Below are positions 38,103 to 51,369 of a stretch of 64,000 nt of DNA, one piece after another. The first letter of the stretch is position 1. Each line of letters opens with the position of its first letter. The stretch spans positions 2,678,775 to 2,742,774 of the forward strand of contig OZ014418.1 of the NCBI GenBank assembly GCA_963965975.1, read 5' to 3'. A program made the position numbers and the translations under genes. Below the pieces are notes generated by a model that made no database searches, was not told the origin of the DNA, and was given only the letters and a program-made list of their open reading frames with translations. Source of the stretch: Xestospongia bergquistia. Taxonomy: Eukaryota > Porifera > Demospongiae > Haplosclerida > Petrosiidae.

Positions 38103-39399
38103 GACTAAAATTAATCCTGGATAAATATACCTTTAAGAGAATAAAAACAACTTTAAATAAGGTAGGAAGCCAAAGCAATCCAATATGGTCAAGCTCCACC
38201 TTGTCTAGTCAGCAAAACACACAGAGAAAACCACATTCAAAACGCCTACTCAATTGGATCATTTGAATGTGAGGTTGGAAGCAGTGGTTGCATGTCAAAA
38301 CATGACAGCCACACTTCTTGACATAGTAACGCCCACTCAACAGTATAAGCGACAGCGCTTTCTTTCTTATAGTATATTCAGTCGCTAAATATACTGTCAA
38401 TAAATTTATATTAGATCGTTTATACACCATTAAAAGTGACTTGTCATTTTAATGCATAAAATAGTCTATCATATGATAAAGTCAACTAGAAGCCAAAAAG
38501 AATGTTGTACTTTTTAATTGAAACCATTGGCAAGAGATGAGGCAGATATACTTTGATCTGATCTATCCAGGGTTTTAGTTAATTCAGCTTAAATAATATC
38601 CAATCCATTTACATTTCTTGCTAATGGTTTCTTTGCTTTGTACAAATTGAATTACATTAGGCTTACATAATACTGTGATGTCTGTAGCAATTGCTCAGTT
38701 GAAATGATATTATATACCTTTTTGAAGTGTAGTAAATCTGCACGATTGCAAACTCACCCAATGAAATTAACAACTAATATATATATATTATATCTTTTTA
38801 CTTGTCCTTATAACTTTATGCATTACCACATATTGAAAGTAATGAGTGTCATATTGACATGTGAAACTCACATAATTTTATGCATTAAAATGACATGACT
38901 TTTAGCAGTAATAAGTTTAAGTGTTTTTCTGTTATGTCTAATGTTGTACCATGTTTTGAGTGTGAGCAATTCAATTTATTAGTTGTTACATTTGTGGTCA
39001 CAATGCTCATGTATTTATTTAAGTAGACGTCTTTGACAGTACGTATGTGTCATGCAGGTAAAGGAGTTTCTATTCAATTTCTTGTTACTACATATATATA
39101 CAGATATAATATACTATAATGTGTCAGGGAATCTAATGTAGACGCAAAATATTATACAATTATATAATTCTATGTAATTATATAATTGTATAATTTACAA
39201 GTATATATATATATATATATATATAATTATATACATATATATGTATATAATTATATCTTTATGTCTGGACTATATGTTATGGGAGAGTTCATGTGTACGC
39301 AGTATCTAGATTAAACTAAGTCAAATTCAGGAGCTGAATAGTTGCCTTTCCATTTTAAGTTTTTTAAATAACATAAATATTTCAAAGTCCGACACAACA

Positions 39400-39479
<80 letters not shown>

Positions 39480-40703
39480 TGTATGTATGTATGTATGTAT
39501 GTATGTATGTATGTATGTATATATAACATATATTATATATATATATATACACATGTAATTTCTAGTTTGGAAGTCTTAAAGTATATATAAGAGCTTATAT
39601 TTAACATAAACCACATCCTTATATTGGTAATGTACTAATTGTGTTATTTAAGGAAGAAATTCTTGTCACCAAATTTGTTGTAAGAGATAATGATCATGAT
39701 AGACTTAGCAGGAGCTACATCTTTGAAGAAGTTAAAAAAAAATCCAATAAATGCAATAGTCAGTGTATTATATGATAGTATGAGTATTAGTATTGGTTTT
39801 CAATATGTGTGGCTTAATAGTCACATATAATACATACATACGTACAAAAATAAAGTACAAACATAATATAAACCTGATGTCATTACAAGCTATTATACTA
39901 GTATATAATGGATGTACATGTAAATAATAAAGTAATACTTACATCCTTCCACACAATATTGTAGTTATCTTAGACTGAACACCATTACAATCTGTATGTT
40001 GCATACTTCAGATTACAATACTTTATTCTCTTCCTCTTGTTTTAGATCTGAATCTATAAACTCATTTTTCCTTTATTATTCAATATCACTATTGTTAATT
40101 ATGGATTGGAACTCATATGCAATCAAGCAACTGATAACGTGACTGGTATGCTTACTGGTGTTTTTTCCTGATACATAGAATGTACAAGCATAGGTGTTTT
40201 GATTCTATGATCTTTTTTTAGCATTCTTTGGAATTTTTGTTTTATAACAGTACTGTGAAGGATTGAAATTTGATGTTGAAATGTTTCAAGAACATAGCAA
40301 GGTTTAGTGCAGACTTTAAATCATTTCCTTAACTTTATTGCACCTATGACTCTATTTTGTAAGGTGTTTGTAGTGTAGCTTTGTCTACACTGACATGTTC
40401 TTAAGACTTTTCACTTTCTCAGAGAGTTTCCTGCTGGTACCAGTAACAAGTTTAATAGAGATCGAATTTTCAACTTCATACTAGCAAGTGCCTTTTATTA
40501 TGTAGTTTGTTCAATTTCTGTAATACTGTGTGCTATTAGTTCAAAATATTTAAGATTTTATATCTTAAAATAAACAATATCAAATAATGAACCCTGAACA
40601 TGATTGAAAATCTACAAAACAAGAACAAAGTTTGATAATGAGGTTTAATGTCTTTTTCTCATTGTGCAACATGTATACACATGTGCAAATGTTTCAATAA
40701 CAA
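38103..40703. other. Intergenic region between receptor kinase and gene C
   Basis: Upstream of the receptor kinase and downstream of gene C, which runs the same way. It contains the long microsatellite at 39402-39549 and AT-rich palindromic runs at 39150-39260. No coding exon was recognised. Confidence 0.45.
39402..39549. repeat. (TA)n(TATG)n microsatellite
   Basis: About 50 bp of TA are followed by about 68 bp of GTAT units and more TA. Open frames across it (runs of Tyr-Ile-His-Thr) are artefacts of the repeat. Confidence 0.95.
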
Positions 40704-43446
40704 TTAAATTTGATTAGCACCTTCAACTTTATTCTTCGGTGAAATATTTGTACATTTGGAAAACTTCCTTGCAAGCCAACGAAATAATTTAACTGTTACC
40801 TCTTTCACTGCTCTCCATTTCAGCACAAAAGTAATTATACCAAGTGGCATTAGTCCTAGCATAGTGTATGCTATTGCACTCATAATTGATGTGTTGTACT
40901 GTTCCATTTTAGATCTGTTGCATTTTCCAGGAACGTAGCCTAGAGCCTCACATTTGAAATATTCTGTCACTGCAGCAATTGATTTCTCAGATTTAGCTGT
41001 GACATCACCAGAATGTGCTAAACTAACTACAACAAAGACAACATAACAACACATTACAATGAGAATTTTCTTTTCGGCTGTTGTCAGCTGAATTTTCTTC
41101 TTTGATGACTTTGAACCAATAAGAGAGTTCTGTAAAAATCATAATAAATGCAAATATTTGTTAAAATGATTACCCTGTGAATAATCCAAAAGACAACAAA
41201 CAGGAGGTATACTCCAATACCAACGAGTATATCAATAAGGGCAGTCATGGAATAAAACAACATAGCACCATTGGTTATACAAATCCCAGGAGGAAAACGG
41301 TATATTCTATAATAATAATCTTCAACAGAAAGAGACAATATAACAGCTGGCAATGGTATCCCTAGAGCTTGAAATAAATGCTTATAATAGCATAGTGAGT
41401 GACTCATTGACTTACCTAGAACTATTATTACCACAAAAACATATTTATTTCGTCCTAATTTTGTCATTTGATTTGCATGAAATGGAAAGACAACTTTGTG
41501 AAAAAATATAGTTACATGAAAGAACCACCAGAGAGTCATATTGACAATTGCATAATGAAAAACAGCTCCTTTTAAATATAAGTTTATATATAATTATAAT
41601 GAGCAGTATATTATAACCTGATATTATACAAAATGGTGTTGGATTATTAAGACTGTCAATAAGACTTGTTGAACTGCAGAGTAAACCATTTCGATCAATA
41701 GAAATGATAATCACCACGATTCCTAAGAGAAAAAAATCATTTAATTAGTTCTTGTTACATAATAATATAGTGACCTACCTATTGAAGCACAATCAATGAC
41801 TTCAAATATTATAATGACAGATGGATATGAGAGCCTATGAAGACATATTATATGATAATGGACTTTTAGCAATGTTGTTTGTCAACAATATATCTAACCA
41901 TACTTTTGAGGCACATTCTTGAGCCATCCTAGTTGTGGTATATTACTATAGAAATCAATCACAGCTAATGGAAAATTATTCTCATTATATATATAGCTAG
42001 TTCTAATAAAATGAATTTAAAGAAAATCAAAATCTATAAACTATAGTTGTACACTGTCTTATAACAAAATTGACATGTTAGGGTTCATGTTCCCAAGCTA
42101 AAGGACACATGGTGTGTTCTAGTCTGGGTCAACGTTCATTTGCTTGAAGTTTCTGCAAAATGGCTTTTAACAATAAAAACTCTTGGAACAATTTTGTACA
42201 ATTTTGATTTAGTTATTAGAATAAATTCTTAATTGAACCTTTTGCATTTACTAATGCATATAACTCACATTGTTTTGTAATCCTTGATTGATAGTACTAT
42301 AATTATTATGCAAACAAAGAGACACAGACATGATGCTATTAATTCTGAGTAAATGAAAATTTGAGTTTGAGTGTGAGAAGCTTGTTCAAATCTATCACAT
42401 CGAGGTTGACATGTATTATTGACTTTATTGAAATCATCTTTGCATGTTATGTTTTGAAGAGTTGAATTTCCTACTTGGGTTACTGAAGAACCATTTCCAG
42501 TATCTATATATAAATAAATTAAAAATAGATATATACTTTATATGAAATAGATATTTTTTTAGCAAAATAGATATTAAATATGAATTGATTTTCCTCCTGT
42601 TAAGAAACCTACGTGTATTGTCATGTTGCTAAATGTAACATAAATAAAAATTATACTAGAAATATTTTTAACCATTATTTAATTTTGCTTGTGTTTGTTA
42701 ATTTCTATATATAATTTAAACTGTTCAAGTATTACTTAAAATTTATTCTTACCTTTTGAGTAAAATATCTGCTAATAAATGGTAATTGTTTTAAATTATA
42801 ATATATATCACTGCTAAATGTGATCTGCATGTCATTTATTATATAAAATTGCTACATGAGTCTGATTTTTAAAAAGGTGTGATGTATGTACAGATTGATA
42901 AGTTCATTGAGTGAATTTTGTAAACATATTGATGTAATATGGCTGTATGTGTGTGGATGTAATGACAGATGCCAGTGTTTACAAGAATATATCATCACAT
43001 CTATTACTTTATCCTAGTGAATGTTGTTAGAGTATCCATTTTAACCAAATATCAAATAAACTTTGAAATCTATATAATATTTGCTAGTAGGTAAACTTAA
43101 TAATTAGGTAACAAATAATTTGAAACTCTAATAACAAAGTGATGTGTTAAATGACCCATCACTATAATATCTAATAATATTCCACGTGTGATTCTTGTGA
43201 CTTGTCAATGTCAAATAAACGCTATAGATGCTACTGCATGATAAATTACTATCCATACTATTTTAAAAAAAGAATTAATTTTATTGCATGAATAAATGAT
43301 TGTGACATATGAATAGTTCCTCCTGCATCATTCACTTATGAATTAGTCATATATAATTTAAACTGCTTAGCTGTTAATTTAATACTTCAAATTTATGATT
43401 GCCTTTTGAGTAAAATGCCTGTAATAAATGGTAACTGCTTTAAATT

Positions 43447-43494
<48 letters not shown>

Positions 43495-45303
43495 TATATA
43501 TATATATTATAACAGTTAAAATGATTCTGTTTGTTAAACACTTAAATACCAGCTGTGTGTCAAAGGTAATTTGATTATCCTAGTTGCTAAGTTATGTTAG
43601 CAATGTGAAAACTATGTTTGGTGTATATACTATACCATAGATAAGAGAATATTTAATTTACATCTAATCATGCGGTCTTTGTCATAGCTATGATTTAAGA
43701 TACTTGTTATCACAGTTTCACTCATAACAATTAGTTAAAAATGGAAGAACACTGTCATTCATAATAACAGGCATATTTAACTCCAAACAGTGAGTAACTT
43801 TGTCAATCAGAGTGAAGTCAAAAGGACAAATAACGCTGTAAAAAATGGTGTCTCATTTTAACATATCAATTTTGTTATTTCAGATTCAAGTCACTCATTA
43901 GTTGTGCATTAGTGAATAAGATACCAAACAGATCTACAGTATGCACACACATGTAATGGTTTCCTCATATTTGTTCATTAGGTGTCTAGACTAATAACCC
44001 CAAATATATACAACACTGTACACTTAGCATCCATAATAATGATTCAAATCAAATTCAATTCCATATATGGGTATATACAAAATAGTAAATTTATGCTAGT
44101 ACATCAAGTGTATAGGCATTAGATCTGATGCTTTCTTATTAAATACTTCCATGTAGCTAATTTTAGTGTGTCACAAGTCTATACATACACATCTCTAAAA
44201 CTCAGTAATTTTACTCAACAAGCTACTAATATGCAGAATGATATATAAAGTTATATTCATGCATAAAACTAATAAAACATATCACTTTTGGCAGTGAAAG
44301 TACTATAGCTTCATTCAACATACTTGAAAATCCTCTTCAAAGTCTAATTGGAAGTGACAAATTAAATATATACTTACAAGATGGTAACTCAAGACAGTCA
44401 GGCAGTCTGTCCCCATACCCATAACTAATAGCCACATTCCACTGTAAAGCACATACACCAGTACTAATGTCAATACAGTCTTCTCTTGATGCTGTATACA
44501 TCTCACCACCAGGACAGTCATAAAGTGGAAAATAATATTGACAAAAGAATGGAATAGCGATCTGTTGACAATCTTGGTAGTGTACTAGAAAATAAAGAAA
44601 GAGATTAAATGATAAGTGACATTTTTATTACCTAAAAATGAATTCAAAAAAAGCAAATCATTTTCTTTTTGGCTCTGAGTGTGTTTTGGCTCATTAATGT
44701 ATATAATATCTGCATCTCCCAAAGTACAGAAATTCCACTTTGTAAGAAAGGTCCTACATATTGTCCCCAAATATACATAGTGATTGCAATTTGAAGATGT
44801 TATATTGGTGGTACGTCTACTCCAAGTCATAGTACAGTTGATTGTCGTATCATTAGTCTTGTTATTTTTGCTATTTAGAATGTTATTTTCCTGTAAGACC
44901 AGATAAAGCATTCTTTAGTGATATATTTTTACACATAGAAAGATTAGTTTCTTATAATGCCAGAAATTAATATTTAGTGATGTAATATCATGCTGAAAAT
45001 GTATTGTTATAGATATTATAACTTTGTATACACAATAATACACTTACAGTAGCAGTGTCTGAAAAATCAGTGTGATCCTGAAAATGAATTAATAATTATA
45101 ATTTGATATAGACATTGCATATTTGGCTTATATGTCATCCATATAACCTATAAATAAGTATATTTACTTACTGATATATAGTAAAATACAATAGGTAGCG
45201 AAAAAAGAGCCACTATAACAGCTAGTGCAAAAACCAAAGCAACAACATCAATGATGTTTGCTGTTTTCTGAGATATCTTCTTTTGTGTTCTGCAACAGAT
45301 CAT
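40704..45303 (-). CDS. Frizzled-like class F receptor, gene C
   Basis: Ten exons join in phase to 598 codons plus stop: 45303-45172, 45077-45048, 44890-44632, 44584-44378, 42503-42269, 41834-41779, 41722-41618, 41568-41416, 41367-41174, 41129-40704. The start exon codes for a basic 15-residue head and a long hydrophobic stretch (VVALVFALAVIVALFSLP). A 30-nt exon (DHTDFSDTAT) and an Asn-rich linker follow. The Cys-rich domain has CQQIAIPFFCQYYFPLYDC, SREDCIDISTGVC and LPDC, and seven helices complete the protein. The last exon ends with a basic tail (LKWRAVKEVTVKLFRWLARK) and no KTxxxW. The long intron 42504-44377 holds a direct repeat and a microsatellite. The upstream region is tandemly duplicated. 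Confidence 0.86.
42686..43460. repeat. Direct repeat pair in an intron of gene C
   Basis: Two blocks of about 120 bp, 42700-42830 and 43350-43460, share TATATATAATTTAAACTG, CCTTTTGAGTAAAAT and AATAAATGGTAA in the same order. The sequence between them is not obviously related. Confidence 0.55.
43451..43508. repeat. (TA)n(CA)n microsatellite
   Basis: TA dinucleotides interrupted by ACACACACAC, at the edge of the second direct repeat. Confidence 0.9.
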
Positions 45304-45675
45304 CTTAAGAAAGAATGACTTCTATTGATATTTAACAGGAGGCTAAGTGTATGAATTTATTTATTAGTCCTGCGAGCTAGCTCGTTTTATAAGCTAACAG
45401 GTGGAGAAGGGTGTGGCTCAATGACAGTACCTTAATGTTTACATAGTGGTTATAAACTGTTATTACAATTGCCATGTGGGAGTTACATATAATGGCGGAA
45501 AAGAATGTTCTAATGACTATCAAAAAGGAGGAAAGACAAGCTTGTTAGACTACTACTTATATGCAGTATAAATCTGGGTTTTCTGGGTTTTATCTACTGG
45601 GGAGTGGGGGTGAAGTTCCCCCCCCCAAACTCAGTAACTTTCCCCAAAAAACTTTACAGTGATTAACATTGTTTT
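45304..45675. repeat. Upstream region of gene C, tandem copy 1
   Basis: The region immediately 5' of the gene C start codon is repeated at 45827-46200 in the same orientation, with CAGGTGGAGAAGG, CATAGTGGTTAT, GCCATGTGGGAGTTACATAT and GGAGGAAAGACAAGCTTGTT in both. It should contain the promoter. The distal end has GGGGGTGAAGTTCCCCCCCC, a short hairpin. Confidence 0.8.
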
Positions 45676-45826
45676 AATGAAAAAAAATGTGTCAAGCTTT
45701 AAATTAACAGTAAGACATCATCATCACAAAATCATCAAGAATTCAGGTGCTAGTTATGTAAACTAAGTTACACCTGAGCCGATAAAACTACTGAAGTGTA
45801 GAGTAGTATACTATTAGTATGCTACT

Positions 45827-46200
45827 TAAGAAAGAATGAGTTCTTTTGGCATTTAACAGGATGGCTAAGTGTATAAACTTAGTCCTGCGACCTAGCTCCT
45901 TTTTCGTCTTTATAAGCTAACAGGTGGAGAAGGATATAAGTTTACTGGCTCATTGGACAGTACCTTAATGTTTACATAGTGGTTATGAACTGTTATTACA
46001 ATTGCCATGTGGGAGTTACATATATGGAGGGAAAGAATGTTCTAATGACTATCAAAAAGGAGGAAAGACAAGCTTGTTAGACTAATACTTATATGCAGTA
46101 TAAATTTGGGTACTGGGGAGTGGGGGGGGGGGGGGGGGGGAAGGGATCCCCCCCCCCAAAACTCATTAACTTCCCCCAAAAAAATTTACAGTAATTGACA
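45827..46200. repeat. Upstream region of gene C, tandem copy 2
   Basis: Second copy of the block at 45304-45675. It starts just outside the position equivalent to the start codon, so the coding sequence was not duplicated. It carries an enlarged poly-G/poly-C hairpin at 46122-46157. Confidence 0.8.
46122..46157. repeat. Poly-G / poly-C hairpin
   Basis: Nineteen G in a row, a short AAGGGAT spacer, then ten C. It could fold as a stem or a G-quadruplex. It is expanded relative to the five-G counterpart in the first tandem copy. Confidence 0.9.
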
Positions 46201-46271
46201 TTGTACTACTGCACTACACTTCAGTAGGCTATGCTTTAATTGCAGCTGTGACAGTATAATAAGAAAAAGTA

Positions 46272-47500
46272 ATGGATAGATTTATTATAAGAACACCAGC
46301 AAAACGGGTGAATGGTAGTTCTCAAGACTCTCTTGATGAACAACCACAAAAGAGGGTATCTCATAAGCCAAGTTCACTGCAGAAATACAAAGACAAATTG
46401 ACGTATAATCCTTCATGGAAGAATAAACACCCCTGGATGGACTGCATGACTCAACCAAAAATGAAAATGGTATGATTTTCAAAGGTTTTGATAATCCACA
46501 AGTACAGCCTCGAGGTGTATGGCCTATTAACAACTGGGTAAAGGCTACAGCTCTTTTGAGCAAACATGAAAAGTCTGAATGGCACTTAACTGCAGTGGAA
46601 AAAAGGCACTAGCCCTTTCTTCAGTTGAGAACAGAGATGTAGTAGAGCAATTTTATTCTGTCAATGAAGAGGAAAAAAGGGAAAATTGTGAACTAATGAA
46701 GAAACTCATTCAATCACTCTATTTCTTAGTGAAACACCATATACCTCATACCACTACATTTAAAGACCTTGTAACATTGCAGATTGAAATGGAGATGTTG
46801 AGCTACAATCCCATCGAGAAAAATGCCCAAAAATGCTACATATGAATCATATTCAACTGTAGTTGAATTGTTATCATATATCAGCAAGATTCTAGAGCAC
46901 AAGCTTCTTGATAGCTAAGGGAAAGTTTGCACTATTCATTACTAGCACTAAATGCACTGACATAGTGTCAAAAGAAGAGTTGTCAGTGTGTGCTTGTTGG
47001 CTAAGTCAAAACAAGCTTGTTGAACATTTTGTGTGCAATATACATGCTAAAGAAACTAATGCTGAGACAATTGCTGCATGGTTACCTTAATGATTTTCTT
47101 CAATCAAAACCATGAAATTGGAGAATATGCATGGCTGGGTTTTGGTGGTACTAATACTATGTCAGGCCACAGAACTGGTGTTCAAAAACATTTGAGATTC
47201 TTATCACCAAGTGCTCTGTATATCCATTGCCGATGCTATCAACTATAACTAGCTGCCATTAGTGCTGCTAATGATCACACTGAAGTACAGATAGTTCTAG
47301 GAAAACTCTTAACAATTTGGAAAGCATTTCACTACCCTCCTAAAAAAGCAGAAAAGCTAGCTTTGATACAAGCTGAGCTTCAGTCTCCAGAAATAAAAAG
47401 GGAAAACCTAGTGATACACGATGGTTTCTCGTTAGAGAGCAGTACGTGAATTCTCATACACGTTGAATAATATTAATAAAATTATTTCATGCATTCACAG
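46272..47500 (+). pseudogene. hAT-type transposase relic
   Basis: Pieces in several frames give a recognisable order: a basic head, YNPSWKNKHPWMDC (a TTF/BED-type finger start), GVWPINNWVKATALLSKHEK, helical segments such as EEEKRENCELMKKLIQSL, ELSVCACWLSQNKLVEHFVC, and KPSDTRWF near 47410. These match hAT-family proteins related to domesticated zinc-finger genes. Frameshifts separate the pieces, so it is not functional. No terminal inverted repeats were identified. Confidence 0.6.
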
Positions 47501-47559
47501 ACATTTAATTTACGACAATTACCGAGAGGTAAGGCTATACTTTTCTAATATCATCAACA

Positions 47560-47925
47560 ATAAAGCAAAAGGGTTAAATACAAAGTAAGAAGAGGCAACG
47601 AAAGAGGCCATTGTTAAAATTATAAAAGAAAAGAATGACAGCTTATAGTAATCAAAAAGTTAACAACATTCCTAAACAAACTTTAAGTGATAGATTGATC
47701 GGAAAAGTAGACCACATTGCTAAACTAGGAAGACTAACACCTATAACAACAATTAATATTGAAGAAAATGAAATAGTTGAAATGTGGATTTTGTTTGCCA
47801 ATTGGGGATTTGGGATGGGAAAATTAAAGTATTCAGGATGGCATCAGACTATTGTAGTAGCACAAAATGACACAACCAATTTCACAAAGGTAGTCCAAGT
47901 AATGATTAGTGGAAGGTTTTGATTG
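47560..47925 (+). pseudogene. pogo/Tigger-type transposase fragment
   Basis: After a frame break, 47635-47922 codes for NNIPKQTLSDRLIGKV and then EENEIVEMWILFANWGFGMG. This is the arrangement of a psq helix-turn-helix followed by the start of a CENP-B-type DNA-binding domain in pogo/jerky-like transposases. The catalytic DDE part was not found downstream. It abuts the hAT relic. Confidence 0.5.
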
Positions 47926-47929
47926 ACAA

Positions 47930-48960
47930 TTTTCCAGTACCATTAACTGTAACTCCAGAATTAATCATATCTAGTTCTAAGAAATTTCTAATTTGGTTAG
48001 CATTAAATTGTGAGCCCAATACCTATGCAGTACTATCGACATTATGTCTGTTCTATAACAATTCTACATGAGCTATTAAGTACTTTAATGTATCATCATC
48101 TGGCACATCTCATCCTCTCCTAGCTGGATTGATATATGGAGTGGGTCATACAGCCTTAAACAAGAAAAATATCAATAGCATGGAATAATGAGTAATGATA
48201 GATGTAGAGACATATACAGGTGAGCCAAATGAGTTGCATTGTATTAGGCATAAACGACCAGCATGCTTCTGCCCTATCCTAAAGTGGAGTAGGTATATAG
48301 GGTTGTTTAAAAACAGTGGTTTACTTAGTAAGACTTTTATAACATAGCACTTCATGTACTTGGATGACGTGTGTAATTAGTGTGGCCTGTGAAGTTTTAT
48401 AAATCCTAAAAAGATTACTTTGTCTGGTTCTTTATCCATTTACACCTTAATTGAGTAGGGGACTGAAAGGATATGCCTTGAAGAACTTTGGGATACCTTC
48501 TGCATCAAAAATCCACTTTTGTTTATCAATCTCACAATGATATCATGTTGAGTAGACAACTTGGATACTGGTTGGTATACTTAAGATCCAACTAATTTCC
48601 ATAATCGCATACTATTTGTGTACAAACGTGTCTACCAATTGAATATGTACTTAAATATGCACAACATTATAATAAGTTGGATACTGGGAATATTCATGTT
48701 GGTATACCTTTGCGACACCCCACTAATATATACTACTGGATACCTTTGGAGTACTCAAACAAATAATTATGAAATTCATTGCTACTTTCTGAAATTTTAA
48801 ATTCCAATTACATATTACAAATGAATTCAAGGAATAGTCAGGCACATGTAATTAGCACTTAGTCCCATCAGAATCAATAGTCTTATTCATACATAGTCCA
48901 TGATTCTGCATTGAGTGATGGAGGTAACGATGATGAGCTTCCATTTTTTTCTAACTTTTC
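47930..48960. other. Intergenic, no gene recognised
   Basis: Short open frames only. 48480-48740 has several loosely repeated TTGGATACTGG and GGTATACCTT motifs. Nothing is assignable. Confidence 0.4.
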
Positions 48961-48964
48961 TTAG

Positions 48965-49545
48965 AAATACACCACCGTTGTTTCTAGCATCTCGTCCAGC
49001 ATTTTCAATTCTAAAATAATATAGTAATAATTAATGTTAACTTGTGGTTTACTTTCTGGTCTCCAAAGGTAGCTTGTGTACAATCAAACTGTTTTTTAGA
49101 ATTGAAAGTAACGGGATACTGCTTCACTCAATCATTAAAGGCTTTAGTTTATCACTTCATGGAAAATGGGTGTTTGTATACTTGGCTTCATGGGGTGAGA
49201 ATGTTTAAAATTTGTTTTAATTATTCAACCTCTGGATAGTCTTCAATTCCCTTGGGTTGGGAAATGAAACAATCTATTTTGAAAGATATGTTTAGAGGAG
49301 TAGCATATTTACATGCTGGACAACTCATTCATCAAGATATAAAAAGGTCAGACTTTTAACTTACTGTCAGATAAGCATTTCTCAGCATGTGTTTGAGATT
49401 TTGGAATTGCATAGGAACTCCCACAATCTGTATCTGGCCATACAATGGTTACTGAACCCATGATAGCCATGAAATCCTGACTGGGAAAGTATCACCATTA
49501 TTTAGCTGTGGAGTAGTAAGTCATAAATAAAACATTCTGATACCA
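48965..49545 (+). pseudogene. Protein kinase pseudogene, copy 1 (IRAK/Pelle-like)
   Basis: Fragments read GYCFTQSLKALVYHFMENG, SILKDMFRGVAYLHAG and LIHQDIK (catalytic-loop region, Gln in place of the usual Arg). They then continue into the segment before and after DFG, here interrupted by a stop, and ILTGK. It lacks 22 bp around 49471 that are present in the second copy (63878-63899), which breaks the frame. The pattern GYC...LVY.FMENGCL...WL resembles IRAK/Pelle and plant receptor-like kinases. It is one of two copies of a segment duplicated at 60153-60575 plus 63768-64000. Confidence 0.65.
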
Positions 49546-50439
49546 AAACCTTCAAGAATATCATGCATTCAAAGAAACATAAAGGCATATTACTTCATTA
49601 AGGCCTTCAGTTCAAATTGTATTCTGATCAGATGGTGTTGTATCTACTAAAGCCTGACTTCCTTCCTATTAAAATTATATATTTTGACAACATAAAGCAT
49701 ATACTACATATTACCTCACTAAGCACTTTCACAGTAGCCTTAGTACCAAAGCAACCATTAACTCATTGACTGAAAATAGTAAGGAGTCAACTAAGAAAGA
49801 ACATATTAACTTTAATGTGACAAAAACAAAGTACATGGAAACCTCACATGTAGGAGAAGCTACGATAATAGTTTTGATGGTAGTCATGCCATCCCTTTTA
49901 TTCGTAGGTATAGTGACAAGTGGAAACATCATCACAGAGATCAACTAAAATTTTACTGAAATTAAAAGACACATTTATTGTTAAAATAATATTTAATAGT
50001 ACAATAACAAAATATAAGCAATTAACCTGTAACATTTTTACATCAAAAATGGTAGAAGATACTTAATCACCATCAATACTAATAATACATTGAAAAAGGA
50101 GTGGCTGGTCAACAAATACCACGGGTAATGAAAGGAATTCTATGTTGTCATCTTGAGGACAATCCCAGGTATACCCACAATTTGGATGACTTGAAGAAAT
50201 AACAAGTGGAATTACGTGGATACTTCAGACTTGGAATGAGGTGTGATGTGAATGAAAGAGGTGTATCTTCTTGATACATACATATTACATACATGTACAT
50301 GTCATTATTGTTTTCTCATACTGGAATGATGAGAGTCTTTGGTATTATTTTCTGATGGTCCCAATACAACAATATCTTTGCATTCTGAATACATACACAG
50401 TACTGCAATAAAGAAATAAATCGTTGTACAAACCTTTTT

Positions 50440-51275
50440 CACCAATTACTTTAAAAATGTCAAAGTCATACATATTAAAAGGTCTCTTTTTGTCCATTAT
50501 ACATGAAGCTCCACCCATTTTATACTCTACCTCTTCTGAAGTTAATGGCATCATGTTGTCTTATTGACAGTAGTATACTGCATGTATAGAAAACACAAAT
50601 GACTTCCAATTAGCTGAATATTTATTGTCACCTTTGATGATGTCATCATTGCTAGCTTCAGATAGACTAATATCTGAAATTTATAACGTGTAAAGATGTT
50701 AAAATTTGGTTGGATACCATTTTTTTTCTTTTTGATGGGTGCCTTATCAGTGCAACGATTACTTATGTGTCCTATACCAAGGGTCAACTTCTCTGGACCA
50801 ATACTTCTTTTGTTTTGATATCCACAGTTGCTACTTATTTCCTATCTGTACTATCTCAACTGGAATAATATGGCAATGTGAGGTAAGAACATATTCTGTT
50901 TCAATGATATTAATAACTTATGATGTTTACATTATACATGTGGTATATGAGTCTGCTTTCTTTAGATCAATTTCAAACATGGGAGATTCTTTCACAATTT
51001 TTTTCCTTTTACTATCATTTAGTAGGAATTTAGCTAAAGAAACAACTTTCAAACATCACAACATATAACTTGGACAGTGTTTCGAGTTCGCCCTTTATAC
51101 AAGCCAGTCACAGTATGTCTACAAGCTGGCTTTTTCTTTTATTGCATTTTGGTTTCCCTTTGCACTAATGCAATTAAAGATAAGTTGACAATTATTGTTG
51201 ATTCTAACTAAGAATACTTACCCTCCATTTTTTCATATTCCTCTTCCTCCAATTCATTTACTTTTGCCACAACGT
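50440..51275 (-). other. Possible small multi-exon gene or relic, uncertain
   Basis: Three minus-strand stretches look exon-like. 51280-51220 reads SLSEDVVAKVNELEEEEYEK followed by a donor GTAAGT. 50678-50640 reads DISLSEASNDDIIK after an acceptor. 50555-50438 reads MPLTSEEVEYKMGG...FDIFKVIGEK before a GTTTGT. The last piece faintly resembles the start of an AGC-type kinase domain. I could not join the pieces into a convincing frame. A CpG-rich patch just upstream (51370-51510) could be a promoter. Confidence 0.25.
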
Positions 51276-51369
51276 CTTCACTTAAAGACACAAAACTAGA
51301 GACTATACTGTCCCTTGCATGTTGACACTCCGCTTACTAACCTAGCCCAGGCACAAGTTACTATATTAG

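Noticed and set aside
38209-38430. Minus-strand frame with several Cys upstream of the receptor kinase
   Set aside because: No signal peptide, no matching splice sites to the kinase exons, and the kinase already has a convincing first exon at 38102.
39311-39590. Several overlapping frames rich in Tyr, Ile, His and Thr
   Set aside because: Produced by the TA/TATG microsatellite in different frames.
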